From assembly GCF_000374005.1 (NCBI RefSeq), contig NZ_KB893135.1, positions 227,343-280,543 on the forward strand: DNA of 53,201 bases. The letters are read 5' to 3'. This document shows, piece by piece, positions 39,154 to 48,315 of the stretch. Made by a program: the position numbers and the translations under genes. The number at the start of each line of letters is the position of its first letter. Position 1 is the stretch's first letter. The DNA is from Kiloniella laminariae DSM 19542 (GTDB taxonomy: Bacteria > Pseudomonadota > Alphaproteobacteria > Kiloniellales > Kiloniellaceae). A model generated the notes under the pieces. The model saw nothing but the letters and a program-made list of their open reading frames with translations, searched no databases and had not been told where the DNA came from.

Positions 39154-40803
39154 ATGGCGATAAAAGCGCCTCTCACAGATCTGCCAATCCGCACGGCACA
39201 AAGCGGGTTTTACAAGGGTTTCAGTTTTGATGTGACTGTCACCTCAAAACTCGCCATCGGCGCCCTCATCATCTGGGCCGTGGCTTTTCCAGATCAGGCC
39301 GGAGCCATTCTGGGCGGCCTCAACAGCTTTATTCTGGCAAACTTTGCCACCTGGTATGTCTATGTCATGGGCGGCTTTGTCCTTGCCTGCATCCTGCTTG
39401 CCGTCTGGCCGACTGCCGGGCGGCTCAAGCTGGGTCTGCCCTCGGACAAACCGGAATTCTCGAACTTCTCCTGGTTTTCCATGATGTTCGGCGCCGGGAT
39501 CGGTGTCGGCATGCTGACCTGGGCTGTGGCAGAACCGATCTATCACTTTGGCAACAACCCCGATGTCATTCAGGGTCTGGCCGGAAGCGGCCAGGAAGAC
39601 AATGTCATCAATGCCTACAAGTGGTCCTTTCTGCACTGGGGTTTTTCGGCCTGGTCCTCCTATGCCATCACCGGACTGGCCCTGGGCTATTTTGCCTATC
39701 GCCGCAACCTGCCCCTGACCATCCGCTCGGCGCTCTCCCCCCTCTTTGGTGCAAGGCTTTCCGGGCCGCTGGGCCACGCCATTGACATTGTTGCCGTCAT
39801 CGCCACCATTCTCGGCGTCGCCCAGACTCTCGGCTTTGGCGTTGAACAGTTTGTTGCCGGCCTGCACCGGATCGGCTTTGGCGACTGGCTCTACAACGAC
39901 CAGGGCACGGCTTCGTCTGCCGCAATCATCTTTGCCATTCTGGTGATTATGGGCGCCTCAACCCTGTCCGCCCTGTCCGGTGTCGGCAAGGGGATCAAGT
40001 GGCTTTCCAACATCAACATGGCCCTGAGCATCTTCCTGCTGGGCTTTTTCCTGCTTTTCGGCTCCACCTGGTTTGGCTTGACCGCTTTGTTTGTCGGACT
40101 GCTGGACTATGTCGCCGCCTTGCCGTCCATGCTCTTTACCGTTTATCAGGCCGATGGCAGCGAAACTGGCGACGCCCTCAGCAGCTGGCAGGGCGGCTGG
40201 ACCGTGTTCTACTGGGCCTGGTGGGTTGCTTTTGCCCCCTTTGTCGGGCTGTTCCTTGCCCGCATTTCCAAAGGCCGGACCATCCGCGAGTTTGTCATCG
40301 GGGCGGTGATCGTCCCGGCGCTGATGTGTTTTGTCTGGTTCACCTTTGCCGGGGGCACCGCCATCGACATGGAGCTGACCGGCGTTGCCAAGGGGGCAAT
40401 CAATGCCGCCGCTGATGGTGACAAGATCTTTGCCATGACCGCACTGATGCTCTCGCCCACCCTGGGCTGGATCATGGCGGTGATCATTGTCGTCCTGCTG
40501 ATGACCTATCTTGTCACCTCGGCTGATTCCGCGATCCTGATCGTCAACACCATCAATGCAGCCGGGGATGAAGGACCAAAAGCCCGCCCGCACATCATCT
40601 TCTGGGGCGTCGCCCTGGCACTGGTGGTTGCGGCCCTGCTGCTGGTTGGCGGGCTCAAAGCCATCCAGACCGCCATGGTAATCGGTGCCCTGCCATTCTC
40701 TATTGTCATGGTCCTGATGTGTGTCTCCCTTATCAAGGCGATCTACCGGGACGGCTTGAGAAGCAAGATTGGCACCGCGACAACCTTCACAGCAGCCGAA
40801 TAA
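39154..40803 (+). CDS. BCCT-family betaine/carnitine/choline transporter
   Basis: This 549-residue protein has 12 transmembrane segments. The sodium/substrate motif 'MMFGAGIGVGMLTWAVAEPI' and the hallmark 'AWWVAFAPFVGLFLARISKG' followed by 'RTIREFV' are present, as is 'LVTSADSAILIVNTINA'. It imports quaternary ammonium or sulfonium osmolytes, or carnitine-type substrates, by ion symport or exchange. The short N- and C-tails resemble non-osmoregulated or catabolic members (inference). The ATG has GGAAAC nearby, and a strong terminator follows. Confidence 0.95.
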   Translation: MAIKAPLTDLPIRTAQSGFYKGFSFDVTVTSKLAIGALIIWAVAFPDQAGAILGGLNSFILANFATWYVYVMGGFVLACILLAVWPTAGRLKLGLPSDKPEFSNFSWFSMMFGAGIGVGMLTWAVAEPIYHFGNNPDVIQGLAGSGQEDNVINAYKWSFLHWGFSAWSSYAITGLALGYFAYRRNLPLTIRSALSPLFGARLSGPLGHAIDIVAVIATILGVAQTLGFGVEQFVAGLHRIGFGDWLYNDQGTASSAAIIFAILVIMGASTLSALSGVGKGIKWLSNINMALSIFLLGFFLLFGSTWFGLTALFVGLLDYVAALPSMLFTVYQADGSETGDALSSWQGGWTVFYWAWWVAFAPFVGLFLARISKGRTIREFVIGAVIVPALMCFVWFTFAGGTAIDMELTGVAKGAINAAADGDKIFAMTALMLSPTLGWIMAVIIVVLLMTYLVTSADSAILIVNTINAAGDEGPKARPHIIFWGVALALVVAALLLVGGLKAIQTAMVIGALPFSIVMVLMCVSLIKAIYRDGLRSKIGTATTFTAAE

Positions 40804-40822
40804 AAATTTCGCCTCCTCACCT

Positions 40823-40854
40823 GCCCCTTTCCTTACCGGGAAAGGGGCTTTTTT
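40823..40854 (+). terminator. Intrinsic terminator after the BCCT gene
   Basis: The perfect 10-bp stem GCCCCTTTCC/GGAAAGGGGC has a 6-base loop and is directly followed by TTTTTT. Confidence 0.95.
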
Positions 40855-40952
40855 ACTTTTCAGCAGACAGCAACAGAAACCGGGCGGATCTATGCGAATT
40901 CCTTCCTGTTTCAGTTAAAAAATGATACTTTAAAATAGATCAATAATAACAG

Positions 40953-40974
40953 TTGATCTGTAAATACAGATCAA
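40953..40974. promoter_or_regulatory. hipBA operator candidate 1
   Basis: A perfect 22-bp palindrome: TTGATCTGTA, AA, TACAGATCAA. It lies about 80 bp upstream of hipB in an AT-rich promoter region, suited to binding a HipB dimer. Confidence 0.65.
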
Positions 40975-40998
40975 AACTTGAACCACACACCACAAATA

Positions 40999-41018
40999 TG
41001 ATATAGAAATATATATCA
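40999..41018. promoter_or_regulatory. hipBA operator candidate 2
   Basis: Inverted repeat TGATATA-N6-TATATCA about 35 bp before the hipB start, overlapping the likely core promoter. Its half-site differs from candidate 1, so the two sites may not bind the same protein. Confidence 0.5.
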
Positions 41019-41053
41019 AAAAATATCATTGATGTATAAAAGATGATCAAATA

Positions 41054-41713
41054 ATGAATTATGCAATTGAAAACATCACCGCGTCTCTAAAAGAACACCG
41101 TGAAAATAAAGGCTTAAGCCAAAGAGAGCTAAGTGCACTTTCAGGCGTGCCGCAATCGCATATCTCGAAGATCGAAAGCAATGCCGTCGATCTCAGGCTT
41201 TCAAGCCTGGCGTCCCTCGCCCATGCACTTGACCTCGAACTGATCATGATCCCCCGCAAGGCAGCGTCGGCAGTCAGGTCAATTATACGCTCAACAGGCA
41301 ACCAAAAGCCGCAAAACAGCAACGATGCACTGCGAGAGCTCACCCGTGCCCAACGCGCCCTTGATACACTCCCTCAGGCTTTTCACAAGGACCCCGCAAT
41401 GCAAAGCCTGCAGAAACAGTTTCGAGAACTGAACAGCTTCCCTGATATCTCCCCCGGTGTATTTCCCGGTGTATCTCCCGGTATATTCCCGGATATATCA
41501 CAGGAAACAAGCAGGATCAGGAATATACGGAACGCACTTGAAGCCCTGAACCATTCCCGAGAAGACTCCAAAGGGGTCAAAACCCTTGAGAAAATTGCCC
41601 GTGATACCCGGCGGCTTTGCAATATCCTGACACAGAAAGTGCCATCACGTCCGGTCGAGCAACCAGCAGCCAGACCAGCCTACAGCCTGGACGAGGATGA
41701 CAGCGATGGCTGA
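41054..41713 (+). CDS. hipB: HipB-like antitoxin/repressor with long C-terminal extension
   Basis: This 219-residue protein is more than twice the usual HipB length. Residues ~5-70 form an XRE helix-turn-helix ('LSQRELSALSGVPQSHISKI') followed by the HipB-like 'LASLAHALDLELIMIPRKA'. Residues ~95-220 are an extension with helical parts and a central repeat of D-I-S-P-G-V-F-P-G type made by a 12-bp DNA repeat (about 41443-41499). HipB neutralises HipA and represses the operon. The stop lies inside hipA (8-bp overlap). The function of the extension is unknown. Confidence 0.85.
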   Translation: MNYAIENITASLKEHRENKGLSQRELSALSGVPQSHISKIESNAVDLRLSSLASLAHALDLELIMIPRKAASAVRSIIRSTGNQKPQNSNDALRELTRAQRALDTLPQAFHKDPAMQSLQKQFRELNSFPDISPGVFPGVSPGIFPDISQETSRIRNIRNALEALNHSREDSKGVKTLEKIARDTRRLCNILTQKVPSRPVEQPAARPAYSLDEDDSDG

Positions 41714-42938
41714 TGTCTCTGTTCTTGATATCGAACTTTATGACCAACCCATCGGAACACTGACACGTGTCGCCGGGGACCGCAGTCTGTTTGCCTTCAA
41801 CCAAGACTACATCGACACCCCCGACCGCCCGACACTCGGCCTGTTTTTCAAGGATGAGTTCGGCGGGTTACGTACCGCCTTCAGGCCTGTCCAGACGCAG
41901 GTCATGCCATTTTTCTCCAATCTCTTGCCGGAAGGGCACCTGCGCAGCTACCTCGCAGAACAAGCCGGGGTTCATGCTGGAAGAGAATTTTTTTTGCTCT
42001 GGGCGTTAGGGCAAGACCTCCCCGGCGCCATTACAATCAAACCGGCAGACGGAGAAAACTGGCCCCCAGAGACGCTGCAAAAGGCGGATACAGCTGCGCC
42101 CGCAAACAGAAGAAATATGCTGCGCTTCTCTCTTGCCGGTGTACAGCTGAAATTCTCGGCCGTTGAAAACACCCGCAGCGGTCTTACCATTCCCGCCTCC
42201 GGTGTCGGGGGGGACTGGATCGTCAAGCTGCCTTCTCGGGAATTTACCGGTGTCCCCGAAAACGAATTTTCAATGATGCGACTGGCCGCCATGCTGGGCA
42301 TGGACGTCCCCCGAATTGATCTGGTTGATATCGACAGCATTGCAAACCTGCCAAACGGTACGGATCGCTTTGGGACCAGGGCCTTCGTTATTGAACGTTT
42401 TGACCGCCATCCCGACAAGGGGCGCATACACACCGAGGACTTTGCACAGGTCTTTGGTGTCTATGGCGAGAACAAGTACAAGAAGGCGAGCATGCGCAAC
42501 ATTGCTTCTGTTCTTGCTGCGGAGGGGACAGATGAAGATATGCGCGAGCTTATCCGCCGCATTACTTTCAACACGCTGATTGGCAATGGGGATATGCATC
42601 TCAAAAACTGGTCACTGATCTATCCTGATCAACACAACGCTGCCCTGTCACCAGCCTATGATTTTGTTTCGACCGTTCCCTACATCCCCGATCAAGGCTT
42701 CGCCCTCAATTACAGCCGGGTCCGAGATTTTGCCGCCTTTGACGAAGACGAAATGACCCATCTGGCCGCAAAAGCCGCCTTGCCCGCGAAAATGGTTCTT
42801 GATGTCGCCCGTCAAACAGCAAGTGACTTTTCAGAAATCTGGCGACGTGAGAAAAATTCACTGCCAATGCTGGACGATGTAAGAACCGCAATTGACGCGC
42901 TGCTCCCAACCCTTCCGCTGATGAAAGGCAACAGGTAG
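41706..42938 (+). CDS. hipA: HipA-type serine/threonine kinase toxin
   Basis: This protein has 410 residues from the ATG at 41706, behind GAGG; an ATG three codons earlier has no room for a ribosome site. The N-terminal HipA_N part ends at 'MPFFSNLLPEGHLRSYLA'. The kinase core has 'FSLAGVQLKFSA' (nucleotide-loop region), 'VIERFDRH', the catalytic 'NTLIGNGDMHLKNWSLIYPD' and the metal-binding 'LSPAYDFVSTVPY'. All key residues look intact. HipA toxins phosphorylate targets such as glutamyl-tRNA synthetase and cause growth arrest. It is coupled to hipB by overlap. Confidence 0.92.
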   Translation: MADVSVLDIELYDQPIGTLTRVAGDRSLFAFNQDYIDTPDRPTLGLFFKDEFGGLRTAFRPVQTQVMPFFSNLLPEGHLRSYLAEQAGVHAGREFFLLWALGQDLPGAITIKPADGENWPPETLQKADTAAPANRRNMLRFSLAGVQLKFSAVENTRSGLTIPASGVGGDWIVKLPSREFTGVPENEFSMMRLAAMLGMDVPRIDLVDIDSIANLPNGTDRFGTRAFVIERFDRHPDKGRIHTEDFAQVFGVYGENKYKKASMRNIASVLAAEGTDEDMRELIRRITFNTLIGNGDMHLKNWSLIYPDQHNAALSPAYDFVSTVPYIPDQGFALNYSRVRDFAAFDEDEMTHLAAKAALPAKMVLDVARQTASDFSEIWRREKNSLPMLDDVRTAIDALLPTLPLMKGNR

Positions 42939-42958
42939 AAAATTGTTTTTCATAACGA

Positions 42959-43068
42959 TTTTCCTCCCGTGATTTCCCCGTGATTTCCCCGTGATTTCCC
43001 CTGGGATTTCCCCTGGGATTTCCCCGTTACCTCCCCGATATCTCCCCGATATCTCCCCGATATCTCCG
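42959..43068. repeat. Composite 10-12 bp tandem repeats
   Basis: Successive blocks of CCGTGATTTCC, CCCTGGGATTTC and CCCCGATATCT units, each tandem two or three times, between hipA and the LysR gene stop. It fits the local style of G/C-run plus A/T-run repeats. Confidence 0.85.
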
Positions 43069-43092
43069 GGCCTGTGATTAACTCTGCCCCTG

Positions 43093-43959
43093 TCAGAGCC
43101 CGAACTCTTCCTCGATCCAGCTGACAAAGGCCTGGCTGGCCCGGGTCTGGCTGTGGCGGGCGGGCTGGATCAGGTAATAGGCTTCTCGCATCTGCACCGC
43201 GTGATCAAAGGGCCGGGCCAGACGTCCGCTCTGCAGCAGATCGCCCACCAGCGCATCGTGACCCATGGCCAGCCCGGCCCCGTGCAGCGCAGCAGTCAGG
43301 GTAATGGAATAGGTTGAGGCCAGGTTTATACTCCGCCCGGCGGGCAGGCTCTGCCCCTGATCAGCCAGCCAGTTTTCCCAGCAACAGAAAACCGCGCTGC
43401 AATCGAACAGCGGATCGTGTCGCCAGTCTGCCCTTGCCAGCAGCTCTGGCGCACAGACCGGGTAAAATTCCCCGCGCGACAGTAACTGCGATTCCAGCCC
43501 TTCCTCGATCTTGTGACCATAGCGGATCAGCATCGAAGCCGTCGGCTCGGTCTGGTTGATCCAGATTTCCGGCACCACATTGATGCTCAGCCAGGGGAAA
43601 CGTTTCAGCAGACCGGGCAGACGGGGCGCCAGCCAGAAGATCGAAAAAGCCATATTGCACTGGATCGTCAGGCGTTCGTCCTCGCCTTCTCCGGTCAGGG
43701 CACGGGTGCCGCGCTGCAGACGGTCAAAGGCATCCTGCACCACCGGCAGATAACGCTCGCCCGCCTCGGTCAGCAAAAGCGCCCGCGGACGACGGATAAA
43801 AAGCGGATGGCCGAGACGCTGTTCCAGCGCCTTGATCTGCTGCGATACCGCCGACTGGGTCATGTTCAGCTCACCCGCCGCCCCGGTAAAGGACAGCTGT
43901 CGCGCCGCCGCCTCAAAGGCATGCAGCCAGTTCAGTGGCGGAAGACGGCTATCTTTCAT
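43093..43959 (-). CDS. LysR-family regulator (GcvA-like)
   Basis: This 288-residue protein has an N-terminal winged helix 'LNWLHAFEAAARQLSFTGAA' then 'LNMTQSAVSQQIKALEQRLG', the GcvA-type pattern. The periplasmic-binding-like effector domain follows ('ERLTIQCNMAFSIFWLAPRL', 'GLESQLLSRGEFYPVCAPEL'). It is divergent from the aldolase gene, which it probably controls through the inverted repeat at 43999-44026. The ligand is unknown. Confidence 0.92.
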   Translation of the reverse strand: MKDSRLPPLNWLHAFEAAARQLSFTGAAGELNMTQSAVSQQIKALEQRLGHPLFIRRPRALLLTEAGERYLPVVQDAFDRLQRGTRALTGEGEDERLTIQCNMAFSIFWLAPRLPGLLKRFPWLSINVVPEIWINQTEPTASMLIRYGHKIEEGLESQLLSRGEFYPVCAPELLARADWRHDPLFDCSAVFCCWENWLADQGQSLPAGRSINLASTYSITLTAALHGAGLAMGHDALVGDLLQSGRLARPFDHAVQMREAYYLIQPARHSQTRASQAFVSWIEEEFGL

Positions 43960-43998
43960 TTACCCTCCCTCTGCTCTCACCTCACTGACATTATCAAT

Positions 43999-44026
43999 GC
44001 AGTAGTTTTGCTTATGACAATACTGC
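43999..44026. promoter_or_regulatory. LysR binding-site candidate
   Basis: Inverted repeat GCAGTA-N16-TACTGC in the divergent LysR/aldolase intergenic region, about 105 bp before the aldolase start and 40 bp before the LysR start. Position suits a LysR site; the exact motif is by eye. Confidence 0.5.
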
Positions 44027-44131
44027 TTTTTTCTCGTTTGTAAATGTCCGGGCCTTCTTCCAGAATTCTTTCGGCCACCAGAATAAGCACCAGCACCAGG
44101 CACCCCTCAGCCCCCTTTCAGGAGAAACACC

Positions 44132-44899
44132 ATGTCCCAGATCACATCCCGACACACAGGCAAAGCCTACGATGCCGCGGAATGGCAGCTGCGGGTTGAT
44201 CTGGCTGCGGCCTTTCGTCTGGCGGTGCATTTTGACTGGCATGAGTCCGTGGGCAATCATTTCTCTGCTGCGGTTTCGGCTGATGGTAAAAAGTTTCTGC
44301 TCAATCCGAAATGGCAGCATTTCTCCACCATCCGGGCCAGCGACCTGCTGCTGCTTGATGCCGACGACCCGGAAACCATGAAAGGCCCGGATGCCCCGGA
44401 CCCCACCGCCTGGTGTATTCATGGCGCGGTCCATGCCGCCGTCCCCAATGCGCGGGTCCTGCTGCACTGTCACCCGGCCTATGCCACGGCGCTGGCAACG
44501 TTGAAAGACCCGTCGATGAAGCCGATTGACCAGAACACCGCCCGCTTTTTCAACCGCATGGCCATTGATCTGGGTTTCGCCGGGCTGGCCGATGAAGCCG
44601 CAGAGGGACAGCGCATCGCCCGCGCCTTTGGCAATCATTCTGTTATGATGATGGGCAATCACGGCGTGACGGTTGCCGCCAATACAGTCGCCGAGGCCTT
44701 TGAAGATCTCTATTTTCTCGAACGCGCGGCCAAGACCCTGATCCTCGCCTATTCCACGGGGCAGGAACTCAATATTCTCAGCGACGAGATCGCCGAAAAA
44801 ACCGCCCGCAGCTGGGAAGACTATAAAGACGCGTCTTTTGCCCACTTCGACCAGTTGAAAGCCATGCTGGACAAAAGCGACCCCTCCTACCGGGAATAG
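44132..44899 (+). CDS. Class II aldolase/adducin family protein
   Basis: This 255-residue protein has AGGAG upstream of the ATG. Residues ~25-210 show the fold marks 'FDWHESVGNHFSAAV' and 'WCIHGAVHAAVPNARVLLHC' with the zinc-binding H-x-H ('LLHCHPAYATALA'). 'MMMGNHGVTVAANTVAEAFE' carries the third His, followed by 'YFLERAAKTLILA'. Members cleave sugar phosphates or act as non-catalytic adducin-like proteins. The conserved metal ligands suggest activity, but the substrate is unknown. It is probably controlled by the divergent LysR protein. Confidence 0.9.
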   Translation: MSQITSRHTGKAYDAAEWQLRVDLAAAFRLAVHFDWHESVGNHFSAAVSADGKKFLLNPKWQHFSTIRASDLLLLDADDPETMKGPDAPDPTAWCIHGAVHAAVPNARVLLHCHPAYATALATLKDPSMKPIDQNTARFFNRMAIDLGFAGLADEAAEGQRIARAFGNHSVMMMGNHGVTVAANTVAEAFEDLYFLERAAKTLILAYSTGQELNILSDEIAEKTARSWEDYKDASFAHFDQLKAMLDKSDPSYRE

Positions 44900-45020
44900 T
44901 AAAATCGGAGTGTCACAACAACCGGGGCAAACTTGAAAAGCAAAAACAAGAGCCTAAATCACTTTTATGCATTATCACGACGGCAAGCTCCTCTGACCTG
45001 AGCCATAAAAGTGACAAACG

Positions 45021-46091
45021 ATGAAACTGAAGCGCACTAAAACTCTCCTGACTTTTCTGGTTACAGCGGGCTTGAGCCTGGGCCTTATTCCCGGCCTCGG
45101 CAGAACGGCAACTGCCGGGGAGCAGCAGGTCGGCGTTTCAACGATGCAGATCACGGCCCCGGAACGACAGAGAGAACTCGACATAACACTCTGGTACCCG
45201 GCCGCGACAGGCGGAGAAGCCGTTATTGTCGGTGACACTGCTCTCTTTAAAGGGATAGAGGGAGCAAAGGACGCACCGCTTGCCGAGGGCTCCCACCCGC
45301 TTGTCCTTGTCTCGCTGGGTGGCATGAGGGCTGCGCCCGATCTTGGCGGATGGATCGGCTCCCGTCTTGCCTCTCAGGGCTTCATTGCTGCCCTTGTCCA
45401 GCCTCCACGGCTGCGCGCCAGCGATGCACATCTTGCTCCGGCTGAAATCTGGCTGCGCCCCGGGGATCTTTCCGCAACACTCACCGAACTTGAAAAAAAT
45501 ACCCTCTGGTCCGGCCATATCGATGCAGACAGGGTTGGTGCTCTGGGATTTTTTCTCGGCGGGACATCTGTCCTCTCGCTGGTTGGGGCGCAGCTTGACC
45601 CTGATCACTACAGCCAGAGCTGCAACCCCGGGAGCACGGGTCTTGATTGTGCCTGGTTCTCCAAAAGCAACGTTGACCTGCAGCAGATCGATGCCGCAAG
45701 GATTGCCCGATCAAACCTTGATCCGCGGATCAAAATCGCCATCGCGGTTGATCCCGAACTCTCGACCAGTTTTTCTCCCGGCAGCCTCGCCGCCATCACC
45801 TCACCCACTACAATCCTGAATTTGGGTACGCCCGACACGATCCTGCCGGGACTGGAAGCCTCGGCTCTGGCGGCACTGATCCCCGGCAGCAGCTACACAA
45901 CTCTGCCCGGAACCTCTCACTTCAGCGCCTTTGCTGTCTGCAAACCAAATGGCGTGGCCATACTGGCAGAAGAAGGCGAAGACCAGGCCATCTGTCAGGA
46001 ACCCGACAATCGCGACCGGAACCTGCTGCACCACGAAATTTCAGACGAGATCATCAATGTTTTGACTGCTCACCTGCTGTTGACAAAATAA
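45021..46091 (+). CDS. Secreted alpha/beta-hydrolase (dienelactone-hydrolase-like) lacking the nucleophile serine
   Basis: This 356-residue protein has an N-terminal signal segment ('LLTFLVTAGLSLGLIPGLG'). The fold is that of dienelactone/PAF-acetylhydrolase-like hydrolases: 'DITLWYPAATGGEAVIVGDT', 'HPLVLVSLGGMRAAP', 'LASQGFIAALVQPPRL'. The nucleophile elbow reads 'VGALGFFLGGTSVLSL', where G-x-S-x-G is expected; residue 178 is Phe (codon TTT at 45552-45554). The acid ('IAVDPEL') and His ('GTSHFSAF') regions remain. Either the enzyme is inactive, the family uses another residue, or a base is wrong. Four or more cysteines suggest disulfides outside the cytoplasm. Confidence 0.8.
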   Translation: MKLKRTKTLLTFLVTAGLSLGLIPGLGRTATAGEQQVGVSTMQITAPERQRELDITLWYPAATGGEAVIVGDTALFKGIEGAKDAPLAEGSHPLVLVSLGGMRAAPDLGGWIGSRLASQGFIAALVQPPRLRASDAHLAPAEIWLRPGDLSATLTELEKNTLWSGHIDADRVGALGFFLGGTSVLSLVGAQLDPDHYSQSCNPGSTGLDCAWFSKSNVDLQQIDAARIARSNLDPRIKIAIAVDPELSTSFSPGSLAAITSPTTILNLGTPDTILPGLEASALAALIPGSSYTTLPGTSHFSAFAVCKPNGVAILAEEGEDQAICQEPDNRDRNLLHHEISDEIINVLTAHLLLTK

Positions 46092-46269
46092 TCGCCCCAT
46101 ACAGAAATCAGGAACATGCCGGCAAAGAAAACTATTTGTTAACTTTAATAGCAGATCCTCATCAGCGGGTCACCAGAGCTTAAGAACAACAAAAACAGTT
46201 CCGCTCACATAATCATAATAAAAACCGGTTTGGCGAGACTTTGACGCGACGTTGAAAGGTCTAAAGCAA

Positions 46270-48138
46270 ATGAACCGCTCAGGAATCCTTGAGCCCGGCA
46301 AAGCTATGGTGCACAAAAATCTTGATGACTACCCTCCTTTAGCAGCAGAAAATGCACTTCCGGTTTCTCCGGAACTCTACAGCGAGGCCCACCTGACAGC
46401 CTCTCGTGCCGCCTGTCGTGCCCGACGGGATCTCCATACCCTCGGTGATGCCCTGCAGGGGGAATTTGAAGGCACCATGAGCCAGGCGCAAAAGGCCGGG
46501 GAAACCATGACTGCGGCCTCGGAGGAAACCCGACAGGCCCTGGAGGATGTGACTGCACGGGCCCGACAGCTGGAAGCAGATGCAGAAACCGCCACCCAGA
46601 ATGTTGATGCCGTTGCCGCCGCGACCGAGGAAATGAACGCCTCTATCGCGCTGGTCGGGGACCATGTGGCCAAGACAGCCGAAGGCGCAAAGGGCGCTTC
46701 TGCCGAGGCAAGTCAGGCTGTCGAGACCATCCAGACCCTGGCCAGCGCGTCCGAGCGCATTGGCAATGTGGTACGCATGATCGAGGGCATTGCCGGACAG
46801 ACCAACCTGTTGGCGCTCAACGCCACCATCGAGGCCGCACGCGCCGGAGATGCAGGCAAGGGGTTTGCCGTGGTCGCCAGCGAGGTCAAAAGCCTGGCCC
46901 AGCAAACTGCCAAGGCCACCCAGGACATCACCGCCCAGATTGAAGAAATCCAGCAGGTTACCCGGCTGGCGGTCGAGGCGATTTCCAGCATCAGCAAGGT
47001 CATTGGCGAGGTCGAGGACTTTTCCTCGGAAGTTGCCGACCGGGTGCAGGAACAGGTCGCCGCCGTCAACGAGATTGGCCGCAATGCCCAGCAGGCCGCG
47101 GTCAGCACCCGCCAGGTCACCGCGACCATGTCTCACGTCGTCGGCCAGGTCAATCACGTCAGTGAAACCACGGGGCGGCATCAGGACAGCGCCCACAGCC
47201 TGCATGAACTGGTCGAGGCCCTGAACCTGCGCCTGCAAACCGCCGTGCGCAGCAGTTATGCCCCGGCAGAAAAAGGCAATACACCTGATAACAATACAAA
47301 AAACACTGCTGCGGCCTTTGTGCCCTTTGATCTCGACTGCCGTCTGACAGTCCCCGGAATTTCCGGTTTTGTGGATACCCGCCTGCATCAGATGACCGCC
47401 TCCGGCGGCAGGCTGCTTTTTAGTCCCCCGGCCCATACTTCTGGAGAAAGCACCCGAAACCCTGTCCCGGAGGTTGACAGGGAGGTCAGCCTCAGCATCC
47501 TGCCGCTGGGTGACTTTGCCGCGCGGATCACCGAAGTTTCACCGGCAGGCTGCAGCATCCGTTTCAGCACCCCGGCACAGGCGGCCCTCTCTGCCCTGCT
47601 GGAAGGCAACATTGCCATCGACCAGCCCTTTATCGCCCGCTGTATCCGCAGCGCCCGGCGCATCGCCACCCGCTTTGAGCAGGCCCTTGATCAGGGGGAA
47701 ATCTCGCTCGAGGATCTGTTTGACCGGAACTATCAGGCGCTGGAAAACAGCAATCCGCTGCAGCATCTTACCCGTTACCTCGACCTCACCGACCGGGTCC
47801 TGCCCGAATTTCAGGAAGCCGTGCTTGATTTTGACAGCCGCGTGGCCTTCTGTGCCGCCGTTGACGTCAACGGTTATCTGCCGACCCACAATCTGAAATA
47901 CAACCACCCGCAAAGGCCCGATGATCCGGTCTGGAATGCCGGAAACTGTCGCAACCGCCGTATCTTTACCGACCGTACCGGGGCCGCCGCCGGGGCCAAT
48001 ACCGCCCCCTATCTGCTCCAGAGCTATCTGCGCGATATGGGCGGTGGCAATTTCATCCTGATGAAAGACCTCTCCGCCCCGATCACCGTCCACGGCAAAC
48101 AGTGGGGCAACCTGCGCCTGGGCTATTCCCCGCAATAG
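46270..48138 (+). CDS. Soluble methyl-accepting chemotaxis protein with PilZ-like and C-terminal sensor regions
   Basis: This protein has 622 residues from the ATG at 46270; the frame is open to 46252. No transmembrane segment is present. The signalling domain comes first: coiled coil from ~50 to 330 with the hairpin tip '[20 protein letters not shown]' and '[15 protein letters not shown]'. Residues ~350-480 resemble a PilZ-like beta-barrel ('[20 protein letters not shown]', '[13 protein letters not shown]'). Residues ~490-620 form a C-terminal domain ('[20 protein letters not shown]', '[12 protein letters not shown]', '[20 protein letters not shown]') common in alphaproteobacterial cytoplasmic receptors. 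It signals to CheA/CheW, which are not in the window. Confidence 0.9.
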   Translation: MNRSGILEPGKAMVHKNLDDYPPLAAENALPVSPELYSEAHLTASRAACRARRDLHTLGDALQGEFEGTMSQAQKAGETMTAASEETRQALEDVTARARQLEADAETATQNVDAVAAATEEMNASIALVGDHVAKTAEGAKGASAEASQAVETIQTLASASERIGNVVRMIEGIAGQTNLLALNATIEAARAGDAGKGFAVVASEVKSLAQQTAKATQDITAQIEEIQQVTRLAVEAISSISKVIGEVEDFSSEVADRVQEQVAAVNEIGRNAQQAAVSTRQVTATMSHVVGQVNHVSETTGRHQDSAHSLHELVEALNLRLQTAVRSSYAPAEKGNTPDNNTKNTAAAFVPFDLDCRLTVPGISGFVDTRLHQMTASGGRLLFSPPAHTSGESTRNPVPEVDREVSLSILPLGDFAARITEVSPAGCSIRFSTPAQAALSALLEGNIAIDQPFIARCIRSARRIATRFEQALDQGEISLEDLFDRNYQALENSNPLQHLTRYLDLTDRVLPEFQEAVLDFDSRVAFCAAVDVNGYLPTHNLKYNHPQRPDDPVWNAGNCRNRRIFTDRTGAAAGANTAPYLLQSYLRDMGGGNFILMKDLSAPITVHGKQWGNLRLGYSPQ

Positions 48139-48315
48139 AAAAGCCGACAGAACATGGGAGACAGGAGGAATAAATCACCTCCCGTTCCCGAACTCTCCTC
48201 CCACCCCAAAACAGGTTCTTACACCTATGGATGTTTTTCGACCCGGATGATATTGTTGCAAGCGCCAGATAGTACCCGCCGCCAGCTATTCTCCCCTACA
48301 GGGATTTGTCCTGTT

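Noticed and set aside
46339-47436. 365-codon leftward open frame rich in Gly and Leu
   Set aside because: It is antisense to the chemoreceptor signalling domain, whose motifs are unmistakable.
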